Shown: positions 29,791 to 38,586 of the stretch, in pieces
Layout of the letters: each line of letters begins with the position of its first letter
How positions within the stretch are numbered: the stretch's first letter is position 1
DNA from: Blastococcus sp. LR1
GTDB lineage: Bacteria; Actinomycetota; Actinomycetes; Mycobacteriales; Geodermatophilaceae
Reading direction: 5' to 3'
DNA: 64,000 nucleotides
NCBI RefSeq assembly: GCF_020166105.1
Contig: NZ_JAIUJY010000002.1
Span: 496,001-560,000, forward strand
Notes under the pieces: generated by a model
Databases searched by the model: none
Told to the model about the DNA's origin: nothing
The model's input: only the letters and a program-made list of their open reading frames with translations
Position numbers and translations under genes: made by a program

Positions 29791-30879
29791 TCAGGCGGGG
29801 ATGGCCGGGCGGCCGAGCACGCGCTCCACCCACCGCTCGGGAGCGGTGAGCTCGTCGATGCGCGGCAGGTTCGCCGGGCCCTCCCACACGCGGTTGAAGC
29901 CCTCCATGCCGGCGAGGTCGACGACGCCGCCGACGAAGATCCGGCCGTCGGCGTACTGCTTCATCTTCTGCTCGAGGCCGAGCAGGCGGCGCAGCACGCG
30001 GTCGATCGGGCCGCGCCCCTTGCGGCGCTGGGCGAACCGCTTCCGCAGGGTGCGCACCGAGGGGACGACGTCCGGGCCGACGCCGTCCATCACGTACTCG
30101 GCGTGGCCCTCGACGAGGCTCATCACCGCGGTGACCCGGTCCAGCACCTCGCGCTGGCGGGGATCCTGGATCAGCGCCATGAGGCCCTCGGGCTCGCTGC
30201 CGGACTCGGTGCCGCGGACGGCGTCGAGCACGCTGCGGAACACGTCCTGGATCCGCTCGCGCAGCACCTCGGGCGCGAGGTCGGTGGCGGAGACGAACTC
30301 CGCGATCTGCGCCTCCAGGTAGCCGTGCAGCCACGGGACACCGGTGAACTGGAGCTGGTGGGTGACCTCGTGCAGGCAGACCCAGAGCCGGAAGTCCGAC
30401 GGGTCCACGCCGAGCTTGCGCTCGGTCGCGACGATGTTCGGCGCCACCAGCAGCAGCCGGCCGCCGGAGCCGAAGATCTCGTACTGCCCGAGGACCCGGC
30501 TGGAGAGGAAGGCCAGCAGCCCGCCGGCCTGCAGCCCGGTGGCCCGGGAGCCGATGGCGGTGGCCAGGGCGCCAGGGCGGCTGCCCTGCTGCTCGGCGAG
30601 CTTCTCGACCAGCGGGTCGAGCAACGTGGCCATGCCGCGGGCGTTCGCGTCGGCCCACGCCGGGCGGTCGACGACGACGACCTCGGGGACGGCGCCGCCG
30701 GGGACGGGCGACAGGCCGGTCAGGGCCTCCACGTGCGCGACCGCGGTGGCCGCGGCCTCGTGCAGCTCGCGGACGACGGCGGCGGCCTCCTCCCGCGTCG
30801 TGCGCGGACCCGGGCTGACCAACCGCCGGGCGGTGCGTCCGGCGAGGTCCCAGTCGACCATCGAGGAGGCGCTGCTCAT
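29791..30879 (-). CDS. zinc-dependent metalloprotease of the DUF2342 type (Rv3626c-like)
   Basis: 362 aa. Zincin-like motif HEVTHQLQF (His170 and His174) with a downstream VEGHAEYVMD that can give the third ligand. GLQAGGLLAFLSSRVLGQYEIFG and LLLVAPNIVATERKLGVDPSDFRLWVCLHE are family segments; it is often annotated as F420-biosynthesis-associated or as a type 2 zincin-like metallopeptidase. No signal peptide, so cytosolic. The true substrate is unknown. The start is ATG 30879, decided by TACGGT exactly 6 bases upstream. It heads the tilS-hpt unit. Confidence 0.9.
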   Translation of the reverse strand: MSSASSMVDWDLAGRTARRLVSPGPRTTREEAAAVVRELHEAAATAVAHVEALTGLSPVPGGAVPEVVVVDRPAWADANARGMATLLDPLVEKLAEQQGSRPGALATAIGSRATGLQAGGLLAFLSSRVLGQYEIFGSGGRLLLVAPNIVATERKLGVDPSDFRLWVCLHEVTHQLQFTGVPWLHGYLEAQIAEFVSATDLAPEVLRERIQDVFRSVLDAVRGTESGSEPEGLMALIQDPRQREVLDRVTAVMSLVEGHAEYVMDGVGPDVVPSVRTLRKRFAQRRKGRGPIDRVLRRLLGLEQKMKQYADGRIFVGGVVDLAGMEGFNRVWEGPANLPRIDELTAPERWVERVLGRPAIPA

Positions 30880-30885
30880 CGGCCC

Positions 30886-30891
30886 ACCGTA
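30886..30891 (-). promoter_or_regulatory. -10 element for leaderless metalloprotease gene
   Basis: TACGGT (minus strand), six bases before ATG 30879; start of transcription predicted on the start codon. It probably drives the metalloprotease-tilS-hpt run. Confidence 0.6.
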
Positions 30892-30945
30892 GGCGCAGTT
30901 GTTGGTGACGTGCTGGAACGGCCTCCGTTCAGGGACCCGCCGTGG

Positions 30946-30994
30946 CCCCGTCCGGAGGCTCACCGCGAGCCTGCGAGTGGTGAGGGGGACGGGG
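30946..30994 (-). terminator. long hairpin terminator of dacB with repeated 13-mer in its loop
   Basis: Outer arms CCCCGTCC / GGACGGGG, inner arms CTCACC / GGTGAG, and a loop that carries GCGAGCCTGCGAG (30965-30977). It begins 12 bases after the dacB stop. The same 13-mer lies in the terminator region at 19299-19311. Confidence 0.65.
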
Positions 30995-31005
30995 TCCTTC
31001 TGCTT

Positions 31006-32418
31006 CTAACAGCCGCAGGCGGCGAGCTCAGCGGCGAAGTCGTCCAGCGCGGCCTCGGCCGCGGCCTCGCTCCCGGTGTTGCCGTCGGCGACCACCGCGA
31101 AGGACAGCAGCCGCCCCTCGGCGGTCACGACGGTGCCGGCGAGGGCGTTCACCCCGAGCAGGGTGCCGGTCTTGGCGCGGACCGTCCCCGGCGCCGTGGC
31201 CGGGTCGGAGTCGCCGCGGTCGGAGAGCGTGCCGTCGTAGCCGGCCACCGGCAGGCCGGCCAGCAGTGCGGCCGCGTCGCCCAGGCTGCCGTCGGCCGCG
31301 CCGGTCACGACGGCGGCGAGCACCTCGGCGGTGACGACGTCCTCGCGGGACAGGCCGCTGCCGTCCGCCAGCGTCACGTCGCCGACGGCCAGACCGGCCT
31401 CGCGCAGGGCATCGACGACCGCCGTGCCCGCGCCCTCGAACGACGCCGGCTCGTCGCGGGCGATCGCCACCTGCCGGGCCAGCGCCTCGGCGAGCACGTT
31501 GTCCGACATCGACAGCGCCTGCTCCACCAGCCGGGCGATCGGCGCCGACTGCACCGTGCCGAGCGTCTTGGCGCCGGCGGGGGCCTGCCCCAGGACGACG
31601 GTGGCGCTCGGGGCGCCGAGCGCGTCGGCCAGGGCTGCGCCGGCGTCGAGGCCGGGCTGGCCGCTGCGCGCGAGGGAGCCTGGGCTCACCCGCGCGCCGT
31701 CGACGGCGGTGGCGGTGACCGGCGCGGCGTACGTGGACGGTGCATCGCCGGGACCCCAGCCGCTCGCCGTCAGGGGGCCGGTGAAGAGGGAGCCGTCCAC
31801 CACGATCCGGGTGACCGACGTCCCGGCGGGCAGGGCCCCGACGACCTGGGTGGCGAGGTCGTCGACGGTGGGCGCGCCCGGGTAGGTCGTGGACGGGCTG
31901 GTGCGCGAGAGCGTGACATCTCCCCCGCCGACGAGGACGACCTCGCTGGGGGCCGCGCCGCTCACGACGGTGGTCTCCAGGGTGTCCGCGGGGTCGAGCG
32001 TGGTGAGCGCGGCGACGGCGGTGAGCAGCTTGGCCGTGGAGGCCGGCGTCACGGGGGCGTCGGCGTCCTGGTCGAAGAGGACGTCGCCGGTGGCCACGTC
32101 CACCACCTGCGCCGTGGCGCCGGACCCGAGGGCAGCACCGGTGACCAGCGGCGCCAGCCTGGTTTCCAGGGCGCCGCCGTCGGGGACCGGGGCGTCGTCG
32201 GCGAGGCCGGCCAGGACCGGGTCGACGGGACCGAGCTCGGGCAGCTGCGCGTCGGCGACCGGGGCCGCGTCGCTGCCGGCGTCGTCGCCACCGAGGCCCA
32301 CCCCGAGCGCGATGCCGCCGCCGACGAGCAGGACGACCAGCGTCACGGCGGCCAGGACCATGCGCCGGCGGAACCGCCCGTAGTTCGCGGTGATGACCGT
32401 GGAACCACCCGACGACAT
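31006..32418 (-). CDS. dacB: D-alanyl-D-alanine carboxypeptidase/endopeptidase, PBP4 type
   Basis: Peptidase family S13 penicillin-binding protein that trims peptidoglycan peptides. 470 aa. A short basic cytoplasmic part is followed by one transmembrane anchor (about 19-41), then the extracellular domain. Catalytic SxxK is STAK (127-130), SxN is SMSDN, and the third motif is AKTGTLLG. It ends in ELAACGC, with a Cys pair near the C-terminus. Divergent from ppa with a 65-base gap that must hold both promoters. TSS and operators could not be assigned. Confidence 0.93.
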   Translation of the reverse strand: MSSGGSTVITANYGRFRRRMVLAAVTLVVLLVGGGIALGVGLGGDDAGSDAAPVADAQLPELGPVDPVLAGLADDAPVPDGGALETRLAPLVTGAALGSGATAQVVDVATGDVLFDQDADAPVTPASTAKLLTAVAALTTLDPADTLETTVVSGAAPSEVVLVGGGDVTLSRTSPSTTYPGAPTVDDLATQVVGALPAGTSVTRIVVDGSLFTGPLTASGWGPGDAPSTYAAPVTATAVDGARVSPGSLARSGQPGLDAGAALADALGAPSATVVLGQAPAGAKTLGTVQSAPIARLVEQALSMSDNVLAEALARQVAIARDEPASFEGAGTAVVDALREAGLAVGDVTLADGSGLSREDVVTAEVLAAVVTGAADGSLGDAAALLAGLPVAGYDGTLSDRGDSDPATAPGTVRAKTGTLLGVNALAGTVVTAEGRLLSFAVVADGNTGSEAAAEAALDDFAAELAACGC

Positions 32419-32483
32419 GCTTTTACACCCCCAGAGGGGGGCCAGCGCCGACCGGATCGGCCCCCGTGGGCCACACTACGTTC

Positions 32484-32978
32484 GTGCAGTTCGACGTGAC
32501 GGTAGAAATCCCGAAGGGCCAGCGGAACAAGTACGAGCTGGACCATGAGACCGGCCGCATCCGCTTGGACCGGATGCTCTTCACTTCCACCCGCTATCCG
32601 GCGGACTACGGCTACATCGAGAACACCCTCGGGCAGGACGGCGACCCGCTCGACGCCCTGGTGATCCTCGAGGAGCCGACGTTCCCGGGGTGCCTGGTCA
32701 CCTGCCGCGCCATCGGCATGTTCCGCATGACCGACGAGGCCGGAGGGGACGACAAGGTCCTCTGCGTCCCGGCGACGGACCCGCGGGTGGCCCACCTCAA
32801 GGAGATCCACGACGTGTCGGAGTTCGACCGTCTGGAGATCCAGCACTTCTTCGAGACCTACAAGGACCTGGAGCCGGGCAAGTCGGTCGAGGGCGCCGAG
32901 TGGGTCGGCCGTGAAGAGGCCGAGGCCGAGATCGTGGCCTCGATCCAGCGGGCGAAGGACAACTCCACGCACCACTGA
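32484..32978 (+). CDS. ppa: inorganic pyrophosphatase
   Basis: Soluble family I Mg-dependent pyrophosphatase that drives biosynthesis by hydrolysing PPi. 164 aa from GTG 32484 ([18 protein letters not shown]), which matches [13 protein letters not shown] Ppa; another in-frame GTG at 32466 would add six residues. The signature DGDPLDAL is at 52-59, and the active-site lysines and acidic residues in [17 protein letters not shown] and KDLEPGK are present. It is followed by a strong terminator. The window also encodes a membrane pyrophosphatase (hppA), so the cell can either waste or conserve PPi energy. Confidence 0.95.
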   Translation: MQFDVTVEIPKGQRNKYELDHETGRIRLDRMLFTSTRYPADYGYIENTLGQDGDPLDALVILEEPTFPGCLVTCRAIGMFRMTDEAGGDDKVLCVPATDPRVAHLKEIHDVSEFDRLEIQHFFETYKDLEPGKSVEGAEWVGREEAEAEIVASIQRAKDNSTHH

Positions 32979-33017
32979 TCGACTGCCGGTCCCTCGGGTC
33001 CGGACGCCGATCGCACC

Positions 33018-33053
33018 GACGGCGGCACATCCCCTCGGGGACGTGCCGCCGTC
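33018..33053 (+). terminator. terminator after ppa
   Basis: GACGGCGGCAC / GTGCCGCCGTC 11-bp arms, one A-C mismatch, then TCCCC / GGGGA and a TC loop, 39 bases after the stop codon. Confidence 0.8.
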
Positions 33054-33199
33054 AGCCGTTCCCGCGAACAGGTGCACGAGGGCGCTGAAGCGCCCCCTCA
33101 CGCACGAGAGCGGCTATCGCGGTCCGCATTCGCGCTCTCATGCGCATCCGGGCGGTCCTGGGCGCGGCGGCCGGTCGCGGCATTCCTGCCCGGAAACGC

Positions 33200-33231
33200 C
33201 GTCGGGCCCGTCCGGATGGACGGGCCCGACG
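33200..33231 (-). terminator. terminator of tRNA-Thr
   Basis: Perfect 14-bp arms (CGTCGGGCCCGTCC and complement) with a GGAT loop on the plus strand, beginning 9 bases beyond the tRNA 3' end. On the minus strand it is followed by GCGTTTCC. Confidence 0.75.
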
Positions 33232-33240
33232 TGTGTGGTG

Positions 33241-33313
33241 AGCCGCCTGTCGGAATCGAACCGACGACCTTCTCATTACGAGTGAGATGCTCTACCGACT
33301 GAGCTAAGGCGGC
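33241..33313 (-). tRNA. tRNA-Thr (anticodon CGT)
   Basis: A 73-base cloverleaf on the minus strand without encoded CCA. Acceptor GCCGCCT pairs with AGGCGGC, discriminator T; D-arm GCTC/GAGC; anticodon stem TCTCA/TGAGA with loop CTCGTAA, so the anticodon CGT is at 33278-33280 and reads ACG; T-arm GTCGG/CCGAC with loop TTCGAAT. All stems pair fully. ACG is a major Thr codon in high-GC genomes. It stands alone between ppa and holB with its own hairpin terminator. Confidence 0.97.
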
Positions 33314-33326
33314 GAACTGCCCGCAC

Positions 33327-33332
33327 AGCCTA
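33327..33332 (-). promoter_or_regulatory. candidate -10 element for tRNA-Thr
   Basis: TAGGCT (minus strand), 13 bases before the tRNA 5' end; predicted start about 7 bases ahead of the mature end. Confidence 0.35.
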
Positions 33333-33371
33333 CGACACCGGGTCGCGGCGGCTGCGCAGGGGCAGCCGGGG

Positions 33372-34556
33372 TCAGGACGGCAGCCGGAGCGCCACGGTGA
33401 GCGCCTCGAGGGCGATCTGCGGCTTCACGTTCTGCTCCAGCGCTCGCCGGCAGGCCAGGATCGCGTCGATCCGCCGCAGCGCGCCCTCCGCGCCGATCCG
33501 GCGGCCCAGCTCCTCGGCGTCCGAACGACGGTCGGGGTGGTTGAGCTGCGGTGCGTCCGCACCGGCGGCGTCCAGCACCAGCGCGTCCCGGTAGAGCCCG
33601 GCGAGATCGACCAGGGCCCGGTCCAGCGAGTCGCGGCCGATGCGGGTAGCCCGTGACTTCTGCCGCTTCTCCAGGTCCTTGAGCTGCCCGGCCCCGCCCC
33701 GGGAGGCGGCGACGCCCGGCCCCCGGGCGCCCACTCCCAGGCTGTTCTTGAGCGCCTCGGTCTCCGCGCCGTCGAGCGCACCGGTGGCCGCGTCGGTCTC
33801 CTCCTGCGCGGAGCCGACCAGGTCGTCGGCGGCGTCCAGGCAGGCGGCCAGCGAGACCAGCCGCAGCGGCACGTCCAGCACCGCCTTGCGGGCCATGCGG
33901 GCGTCCTCGTCGCGCGCCAGCCGGCGGGCGCGGCCGACGTGTCCCCCGGACGCGGCGGCCGACCAGGCGGCCAGCGCGGGGTCCACGCCGTCCCGGGCGA
34001 CGAGCACCTCGGCGATGTCGTCGACCCGCGGCGTCCGCAGCCCCACGACCCGGCACCGCGAGCGGATGGTGACCGGGACGTCGTCGGGGTGCAGGCTCGG
34101 TGCGCAGAGCAGGAACACCGTGCGCGGCGGCGGCTCCTCGATCATCTTGAGGACGGCGTTGGAGGCGGTCTCGGTCATCCGGTCGGCGTCCTCGACCAGG
34201 ACCACCTGGAAGCGACCGTTGGACGGCGCCCGGCCGGCCACCCGGATCAGCCCGCGGGCCTCCGCGGCGCCGATGGAGAGTCCGTCGGGAACGATCACGT
34301 GCACGTCGGCGTGCGTGCCGGCGAGCACCGTGCGGCACTCGTGGCAGGTGCCGTCACCGCCGTTCGGGCACTGCAGGGCCGCGGCGAACGCGCGGGCGGC
34401 GACCGACCGCCCCGAGCCCGGCGGTCCGGTGAAGAGCCACGAGTGGGTCATCGCCGCAGGATCGGCCACCGCCGCCCGCAGCTCTGCCACCACGGCGGGC
34501 TGACCGACCACCTGGGTCCACACGCCCTGGGCGGGCGTCGTCGGGGCGGCGGTCAC
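33372..34556 (-). CDS. holB: DNA polymerase III delta-prime subunit
   Basis: Clamp-loader subunit, 394 aa. An AAA+ module starts WTQVVGQPAVVAELRAAV. The P-loop is GPPGSGRS (44-51) with Arg instead of the usual Lys, in line with delta-prime being a non-hydrolysing stator. The zinc region has three cysteines (63, 71, 74). VVLVEDADRMTETASNAVLKMIEEPPPRTVFLL and SRCRVVGLRTP are the typical sensor and SRC segments. A Glu/Asp-rich insertion (about 255-290) precedes the C-terminal helical collar. It overlaps the MFS-thymidylate kinase gene by 4 bases; a tmk-holB order is common in bacteria. Confidence 0.93.
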   Translation of the reverse strand: MTAAPTTPAQGVWTQVVGQPAVVAELRAAVADPAAMTHSWLFTGPPGSGRSVAARAFAAALQCPNGGDGTCHECRTVLAGTHADVHVIVPDGLSIGAAEARGLIRVAGRAPSNGRFQVVLVEDADRMTETASNAVLKMIEEPPPRTVFLLCAPSLHPDDVPVTIRSRCRVVGLRTPRVDDIAEVLVARDGVDPALAAWSAAASGGHVGRARRLARDEDARMARKAVLDVPLRLVSLAACLDAADDLVGSAQEETDAATGALDGAETEALKNSLGVGARGPGVAASRGGAGQLKDLEKRQKSRATRIGRDSLDRALVDLAGLYRDALVLDAAGADAPQLNHPDRRSDAEELGRRIGAEGALRRIDAILACRRALEQNVKPQIALEALTVALRLPS

Positions 34557-36886
34557 GGGTGCAGCTGGGGGGTCGAGCCGGTCTGGGCGTGCGGATGGTG
34601 GGCCGCCGGGGTCAGCTCACCGGTCTGCGGACCCGGAGCGCCACCTGGACCAGGCTGGTTCAGCGTCTGCAGCGGCAGACCCGACAGCAGCTCGGCGACC
34701 TGCACCCGGATGGCGGCGGCGAGCTCGTCGGGGCCGGTGCGGGCGTCCAGCACGAGGTACCGGTCGGGCGCCGCCTCGGCCAGGGCACGGAAGGTCTGGC
34801 GGACCCGCTGGTGGAAGTCCAGCGACTCGGACTCCAGCCGGTCGGCGACCGCCCGGCCGCGCGCCCGGGCGAGGCCCACCTCGGGCGGCAGGTCGAGCAG
34901 GATCGTCAGGTCCGGCTGCAGCCCCTGAGTGGCCCAGCGCGACAGCATGCGGACGTCGTCGAGTGGGATCGTGCGGCCCGCGCCCTGGTAGGCCAGCGAG
35001 CTGTCGACGAACCGGTCGGTGATCACGACCTCCCCGGCGTCGAGCGCGGGGCGGAGCACCTCGTGGACGTGCTGGGCGCGGTCGGCGGCGTAGAGCATCG
35101 CCTCCGCCCGCGGGGCGATCCCGGTCTGCGCCCGGTCCAGGACGATCGCGCGGATCCCCGCTCCGGGGGACGTCGCGCCGGGCTCGAACGTCGCCCGCGC
35201 GACCAGGCCCTCGTCGGTCAGCCACTCCTGCAGCCGGCGCACCTGGGTGGACTTGCCGGCGCCCTCGCCGCCCTCGAACGCGATCAGCACCCCGCCCTTG
35301 GCGAGCCGGCGGCGGGCCGTGGTGTCGCGCCGCAGGGCGGTGACGACGTCGGCCAGCAGCGGGACCGGCCGGTTGTCGTCCATCTGCCGGTAGGCCAGCA
35401 GCCCGACGCCGATGGCCAGCAGCCCGGCGGTGAAGAGCATGATCCGCTCACCGGTGATGGGCAGCGTGAACGCGCCCAGGTCGACGTCGTGCCGCCCGAT
35501 GAAGGCCACCCCGAACGGCACGAAGCCCAGGGACACGATCAGCGCGGCGCGCACCAGCGACTGGACGATCGCGAAGGTGCGCCCCCGGATCGAGTCCTCC
35601 ACCTCGGTGCCGATGAGGGTGAACCCGGCGAGGTAGGCCATGCCGGCGAAGAAGCCCATGACGACGACCAGGACCAGCGAGATCCACAGCGCGGGCGACC
35701 AGGACAGCAGCAGCACGACGATGCCGGCCCCGACGATCGCGATGCCGAAGATGCGCTCGCGGGCCAGGTCGCGCGCGACGCTCGGACCGACCCCGATGCC
35801 CAGGCCCAGCCCCACGAAGACGGCGCCGAACAGCAGCCCGTAGGCCGCCTGACCGCCGCCGAGGGCGTCGACGTAGGCCTGGCCGGTCGCGATGATCGCG
35901 CCGGCCGCGATGAAGGCCCCGGTGATGCCGACGACGAGCCCGCGCACCAGCCGGGTGTGACCGGCGAAGGAGAACCCCTTCACCAGCGAGCCGAGGAAGC
36001 TCTCCTGCTGGCCGACGACGGTGCCGGCCGCCCGCCGGCCGCTGATCGAGGGCAGGTTCCAGATGACGACGGCGGCGACCAGGAACGTGAGCGCGTTCAG
36101 GTAGAGGGCGAGGTCGATCTGGTCCACGCCCGGCAGCAGGTCGCTCACCTGGTCCCCGGCGCTGGTGAGCACCGCGTAGACGAGCGCCGCCACCACCGGG
36201 GTGAGGCCGTAGGTCGTGACCAGGGAGAGCTGGTTGGCCGATTCCAGCTGGTCCTTGCGGAGCATGTTCGGCACCGCGGCGTCCTTGGCCGGGATCCAGA
36301 ACATGCTGAACGCCTCGATGAGGAACTGGGCGACGAACAGCCAGATGAGGTTGTCGACGATCGGGATCGAGGCGAACAGACCGAACCGGATGATGTCGGT
36401 GACCACCATCGTCTTGCGCCGGTCGAACCGGTCGGCGAACGCGCCCGCCAGCGGGCCCAGCACGATCGTCGGGAGCAGGCGGAAGAGCAGGACCCCGCCG
36501 AGAGCGAAGTTCTGGGCGGCGAAGTCGTCGAACAGCGAGGTGGCCGTGGCGGTGATCGCCAGCAGGCCGAGCCAGTCGCCGAAGCTCGACAGCGACATCG
36601 ACATCCACAGCTTGCGGAAGTCACGCACCTGCAGCACGGCGCGGATCTTGGCGACCAGACCGACGGCGTCGGAGCCGTGCGCGTGGTCCGGGTGCCCGTG
36701 GTCCGCATGCCCGTGGTCCTGGTCCGCCACGACGTCCGGGACGCCCTGGGGCGGTACGGCCTCCGGGGGCACCGGCGTCCCGGCCGGCGGCAGCCCGTCG
36801 GCCGGCGCGGCCGACCCGGTCCCGCGGACAGCCCCGTCCGCCCCGTCGGACGGGGGTACCGGTGGCGTCGGAACGGCTGGAATCAC
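34553..36886 (-). CDS. tmk: MFS transporter-thymidylate kinase fusion
   Basis: 777 aa bifunctional protein. Residues 1-75 are Pro/Gly/Asp rich with a histidine cluster (DHGHADHGHPDHAHG). Residues about 80-510 form a major-facilitator domain with many membrane helices and the loop motif AGAFADRFDRRK. From about 531 the dTMP kinase begins: P-loop FEGGEGAGKST, DRFVDSSLAYQG, RARGRAVADRLE lid. A 47-residue Pro/Gln tail ends it. GTG 36886 is chosen because GGGAG precedes it and homology begins there. Such fusions are known in Streptomyces-like Actinobacteria; what is transported is unknown. It overlaps holB by 4 bases. Confidence 0.88.
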   Translation of the reverse strand: MIPAVPTPPVPPSDGADGAVRGTGSAAPADGLPPAGTPVPPEAVPPQGVPDVVADQDHGHADHGHPDHAHGSDAVGLVAKIRAVLQVRDFRKLWMSMSLSSFGDWLGLLAITATATSLFDDFAAQNFALGGVLLFRLLPTIVLGPLAGAFADRFDRRKTMVVTDIIRFGLFASIPIVDNLIWLFVAQFLIEAFSMFWIPAKDAAVPNMLRKDQLESANQLSLVTTYGLTPVVAALVYAVLTSAGDQVSDLLPGVDQIDLALYLNALTFLVAAVVIWNLPSISGRRAAGTVVGQQESFLGSLVKGFSFAGHTRLVRGLVVGITGAFIAAGAIIATGQAYVDALGGGQAAYGLLFGAVFVGLGLGIGVGPSVARDLARERIFGIAIVGAGIVVLLLSWSPALWISLVLVVVMGFFAGMAYLAGFTLIGTEVEDSIRGRTFAIVQSLVRAALIVSLGFVPFGVAFIGRHDVDLGAFTLPITGERIMLFTAGLLAIGVGLLAYRQMDDNRPVPLLADVVTALRRDTTARRRLAKGGVLIAFEGGEGAGKSTQVRRLQEWLTDEGLVARATFEPGATSPGAGIRAIVLDRAQTGIAPRAEAMLYAADRAQHVHEVLRPALDAGEVVITDRFVDSSLAYQGAGRTIPLDDVRMLSRWATQGLQPDLTILLDLPPEVGLARARGRAVADRLESESLDFHQRVRQTFRALAEAAPDRYLVLDARTGPDELAAAIRVQVAELLSGLPLQTLNQPGPGGAPGPQTGELTPAAHHPHAQTGSTPQLHP

Positions 36887-37028
36887 GAGCTCCCGAGGTC
36901 GGTGGTCACCGGGACGGAGCAGGCCCCGGCCGGGCAACGGTACCGGGCAGCCGTGACGTTTCCAGCGTCTCGCCGCACGGTCGCTCCTATCGGTCACCCG
37001 AGGTTCACCCGTCCGACCAGCGGGCCCC

Positions 37029-37034
37029 TAGGGT
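37029..37034 (+). promoter_or_regulatory. -10 element for leaderless methyltransferase gene
   Basis: TAGGGT followed by 7 bases and GTG 37042. It decides this start over longer upstream readings. Confidence 0.55.
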
Positions 37035-37041
37035 CCGTGGA

Positions 37042-37836
37042 GTGAGACCGGGCGGCGGCGCGTGGCAGCCGGGCAGCTACCTGCGGTTCGCCGGGGAGCG
37101 GGCGCGGCCGTTCGCCGAGCTGCTCGCGCGGGTCGACGCCGAGGCGCCGCAGACGGTGGTGGACCTCGGGTGCGGCGAGGGCTCGCTGACCGCCTCGCTG
37201 GCGCAACGGTGGCCCGGCGCTCGGGTCACCGGCGTCGACTCCTCCCCCGAGATGCTGGCCGCGGCGGCTGCCTCCTCCGATCGCGTCACCTTCGAGCTGG
37301 GCGACGTCCGCGACTGGGCGCCCACCGATCCGGTGGACGTCGTCGTCAGCAACGCCGTGCTGCACTGGGTCCCCGGTCACGCCGAGCTGATGTCCCGCTG
37401 GGCCCGGGCGCTGCCGCACGGCGGGTGGCTCGCCGTCCAGGTGCCGGGCAACTTCCGCGCGCCGAGCCATGCGCTGCTCACGGAGCTCTGCCGCGCCCCG
37501 ACCTGGGCGGACCGGCTGGCCGACGCCGCTCCGTCCCCGGACACCGTCCTGAACCCTGCCGAGTACGCCGAGCTCCTCAGCGACGACGGGCTGACCGCCG
37601 ACGTCTGGGAGACCACCTACCTGCACCTGCTGACCGGGCCGGACCCGGTGCTGGCCTGGGTCCGCTCGACCGTGCTGCGCCCGGTCCTGGCCCGACTGGA
37701 CGAGGACGACGCCGCCCGGTTCACCGACGAGTACGCAGCAGCGCTGCGGACCGCCTATCCCCCACGACCCGACGGCACGACGGTGCTGCCCTTCCGCCGG
37801 ATCTTCGCCGTCGGCACCCGGCTCAGCGCGGGGTGA
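37042..37836 (+). CDS. tam: trans-aconitate 2-methyltransferase-like SAM methyltransferase
   Basis: 264 aa class I methyltransferase. Motif I VVDLGCGEGSLT (D41-G47), VTGVDSSPEMLAAA, and VDVVVSNAVLHWVPGHAELM match trans-aconitate methyltransferases, as do the C-terminal QVPGNFRAPSHALLTEL and GTTVLPFRRIFAVGTR. Tam esterifies trans-aconitate, an inhibitor of aconitase; the substrate is inferred from family resemblance. Leaderless start at GTG 37042. Its last 14 bases overlap the convergent methyltransferase gene. Confidence 0.85.
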   Translation: MRPGGGAWQPGSYLRFAGERARPFAELLARVDAEAPQTVVDLGCGEGSLTASLAQRWPGARVTGVDSSPEMLAAAAASSDRVTFELGDVRDWAPTDPVDVVVSNAVLHWVPGHAELMSRWARALPHGGWLAVQVPGNFRAPSHALLTELCRAPTWADRLADAAPSPDTVLNPAEYAELLSDDGLTADVWETTYLHLLTGPDPVLAWVRSTVLRPVLARLDEDDAARFTDEYAAALRTAYPPRPDGTTVLPFRRIFAVGTRLSAG

Positions 37837-38581
37837 GCCGGTAGGCGTGGGTCCGGTAGGGCAGCTCCAGCTCGCGTCGACCCCGGGTGTCGGGGTGGTC
37901 GCGCAGCAGCTCGCGGATGCGTGCCAGGAACGCGGTTCGCTCGGCGTCGTCCAGGATCGCCACGTAGCTGCGGGTGCCGATCCCGGCGACGACGTCGTCG
38001 GGAGCGACCCGCTGGACGATCCGCGACTCGAGGACCTCGACGTCGGCGTCCAGCTCGGCGGCGAGCCGTCCGACGACTGCCTCGTCGGCCTCGTGCCCCC
38101 GCGCCCCGTCGTCGACCAGCTCCTCGAGGGCGGCGACCCACGGCACGCGGACGTCCCGGGTGTTCCAGATCAGGCCGACGACGCCGCCGGGGCGCAGCAC
38201 CCGGCGGAGCTCGCGGGCGGCCGGACCGGGGTCGAACCAGTGCGCGGCCTGCCCGGCGACGACGGCGTCGACCGAACCGTCGGCCGGCGGCAGCGCCTCG
38301 GCGGTGCCCACGGCCGTCGCGACCGCCGGCAGCCGGGTGGTCAGCTCCGCGAGCATCTCCGGCGAGGGGTCCACCGCGCGCACCCGGTGGCCCAGGCCGA
38401 GCGCGACCTGGGTGAGCAGCCCCGTGCCCGCGCCGACGTCGAGCACGTCCAGCGACCGCTCGGAGTCGAGCAGGAACCCGACCGCGTCGGCGGGATAGCT
38501 CGGGCGCAGCGAGGCGTAGCCCGCGGCGACCGCACCGAAGGAGCGTGCCCGGGCGCGCAGCACCTCCTCCGGAGCGGTCAC
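37823..38581 (-). CDS. class I SAM-dependent methyltransferase
   Basis: 252 aa. N-terminal FGAVAAGYASLRPSYPADAV is typical of the UbiE/COQ5-like group; motif I LDVGAGTGLLT (D48-G54), VRAVDPSPEML, and post-motif AGQAAHWFDPGPAARELRRVLRPGGVVGLIWNTRD. The acceptor is unknown. The start GTG 38581 lies 5 bases from the topA stop on the same strand. It converges on the tam-like gene with a 14-base overlap of coding ends, so no terminator separates them. Confidence 0.87.
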   Translation of the reverse strand: MTAPEEVLRARARSFGAVAAGYASLRPSYPADAVGFLLDSERSLDVLDVGAGTGLLTQVALGLGHRVRAVDPSPEMLAELTTRLPAVATAVGTAEALPPADGSVDAVVAGQAAHWFDPGPAARELRRVLRPGGVVGLIWNTRDVRVPWVAALEELVDDGARGHEADEAVVGRLAAELDADVEVLESRIVQRVAPDDVVAGIGTRSYVAILDDAERTAFLARIRELLRDHPDTRGRRELELPYRTHAYRLTPR

Positions 38582-38586
38582 GGCGA

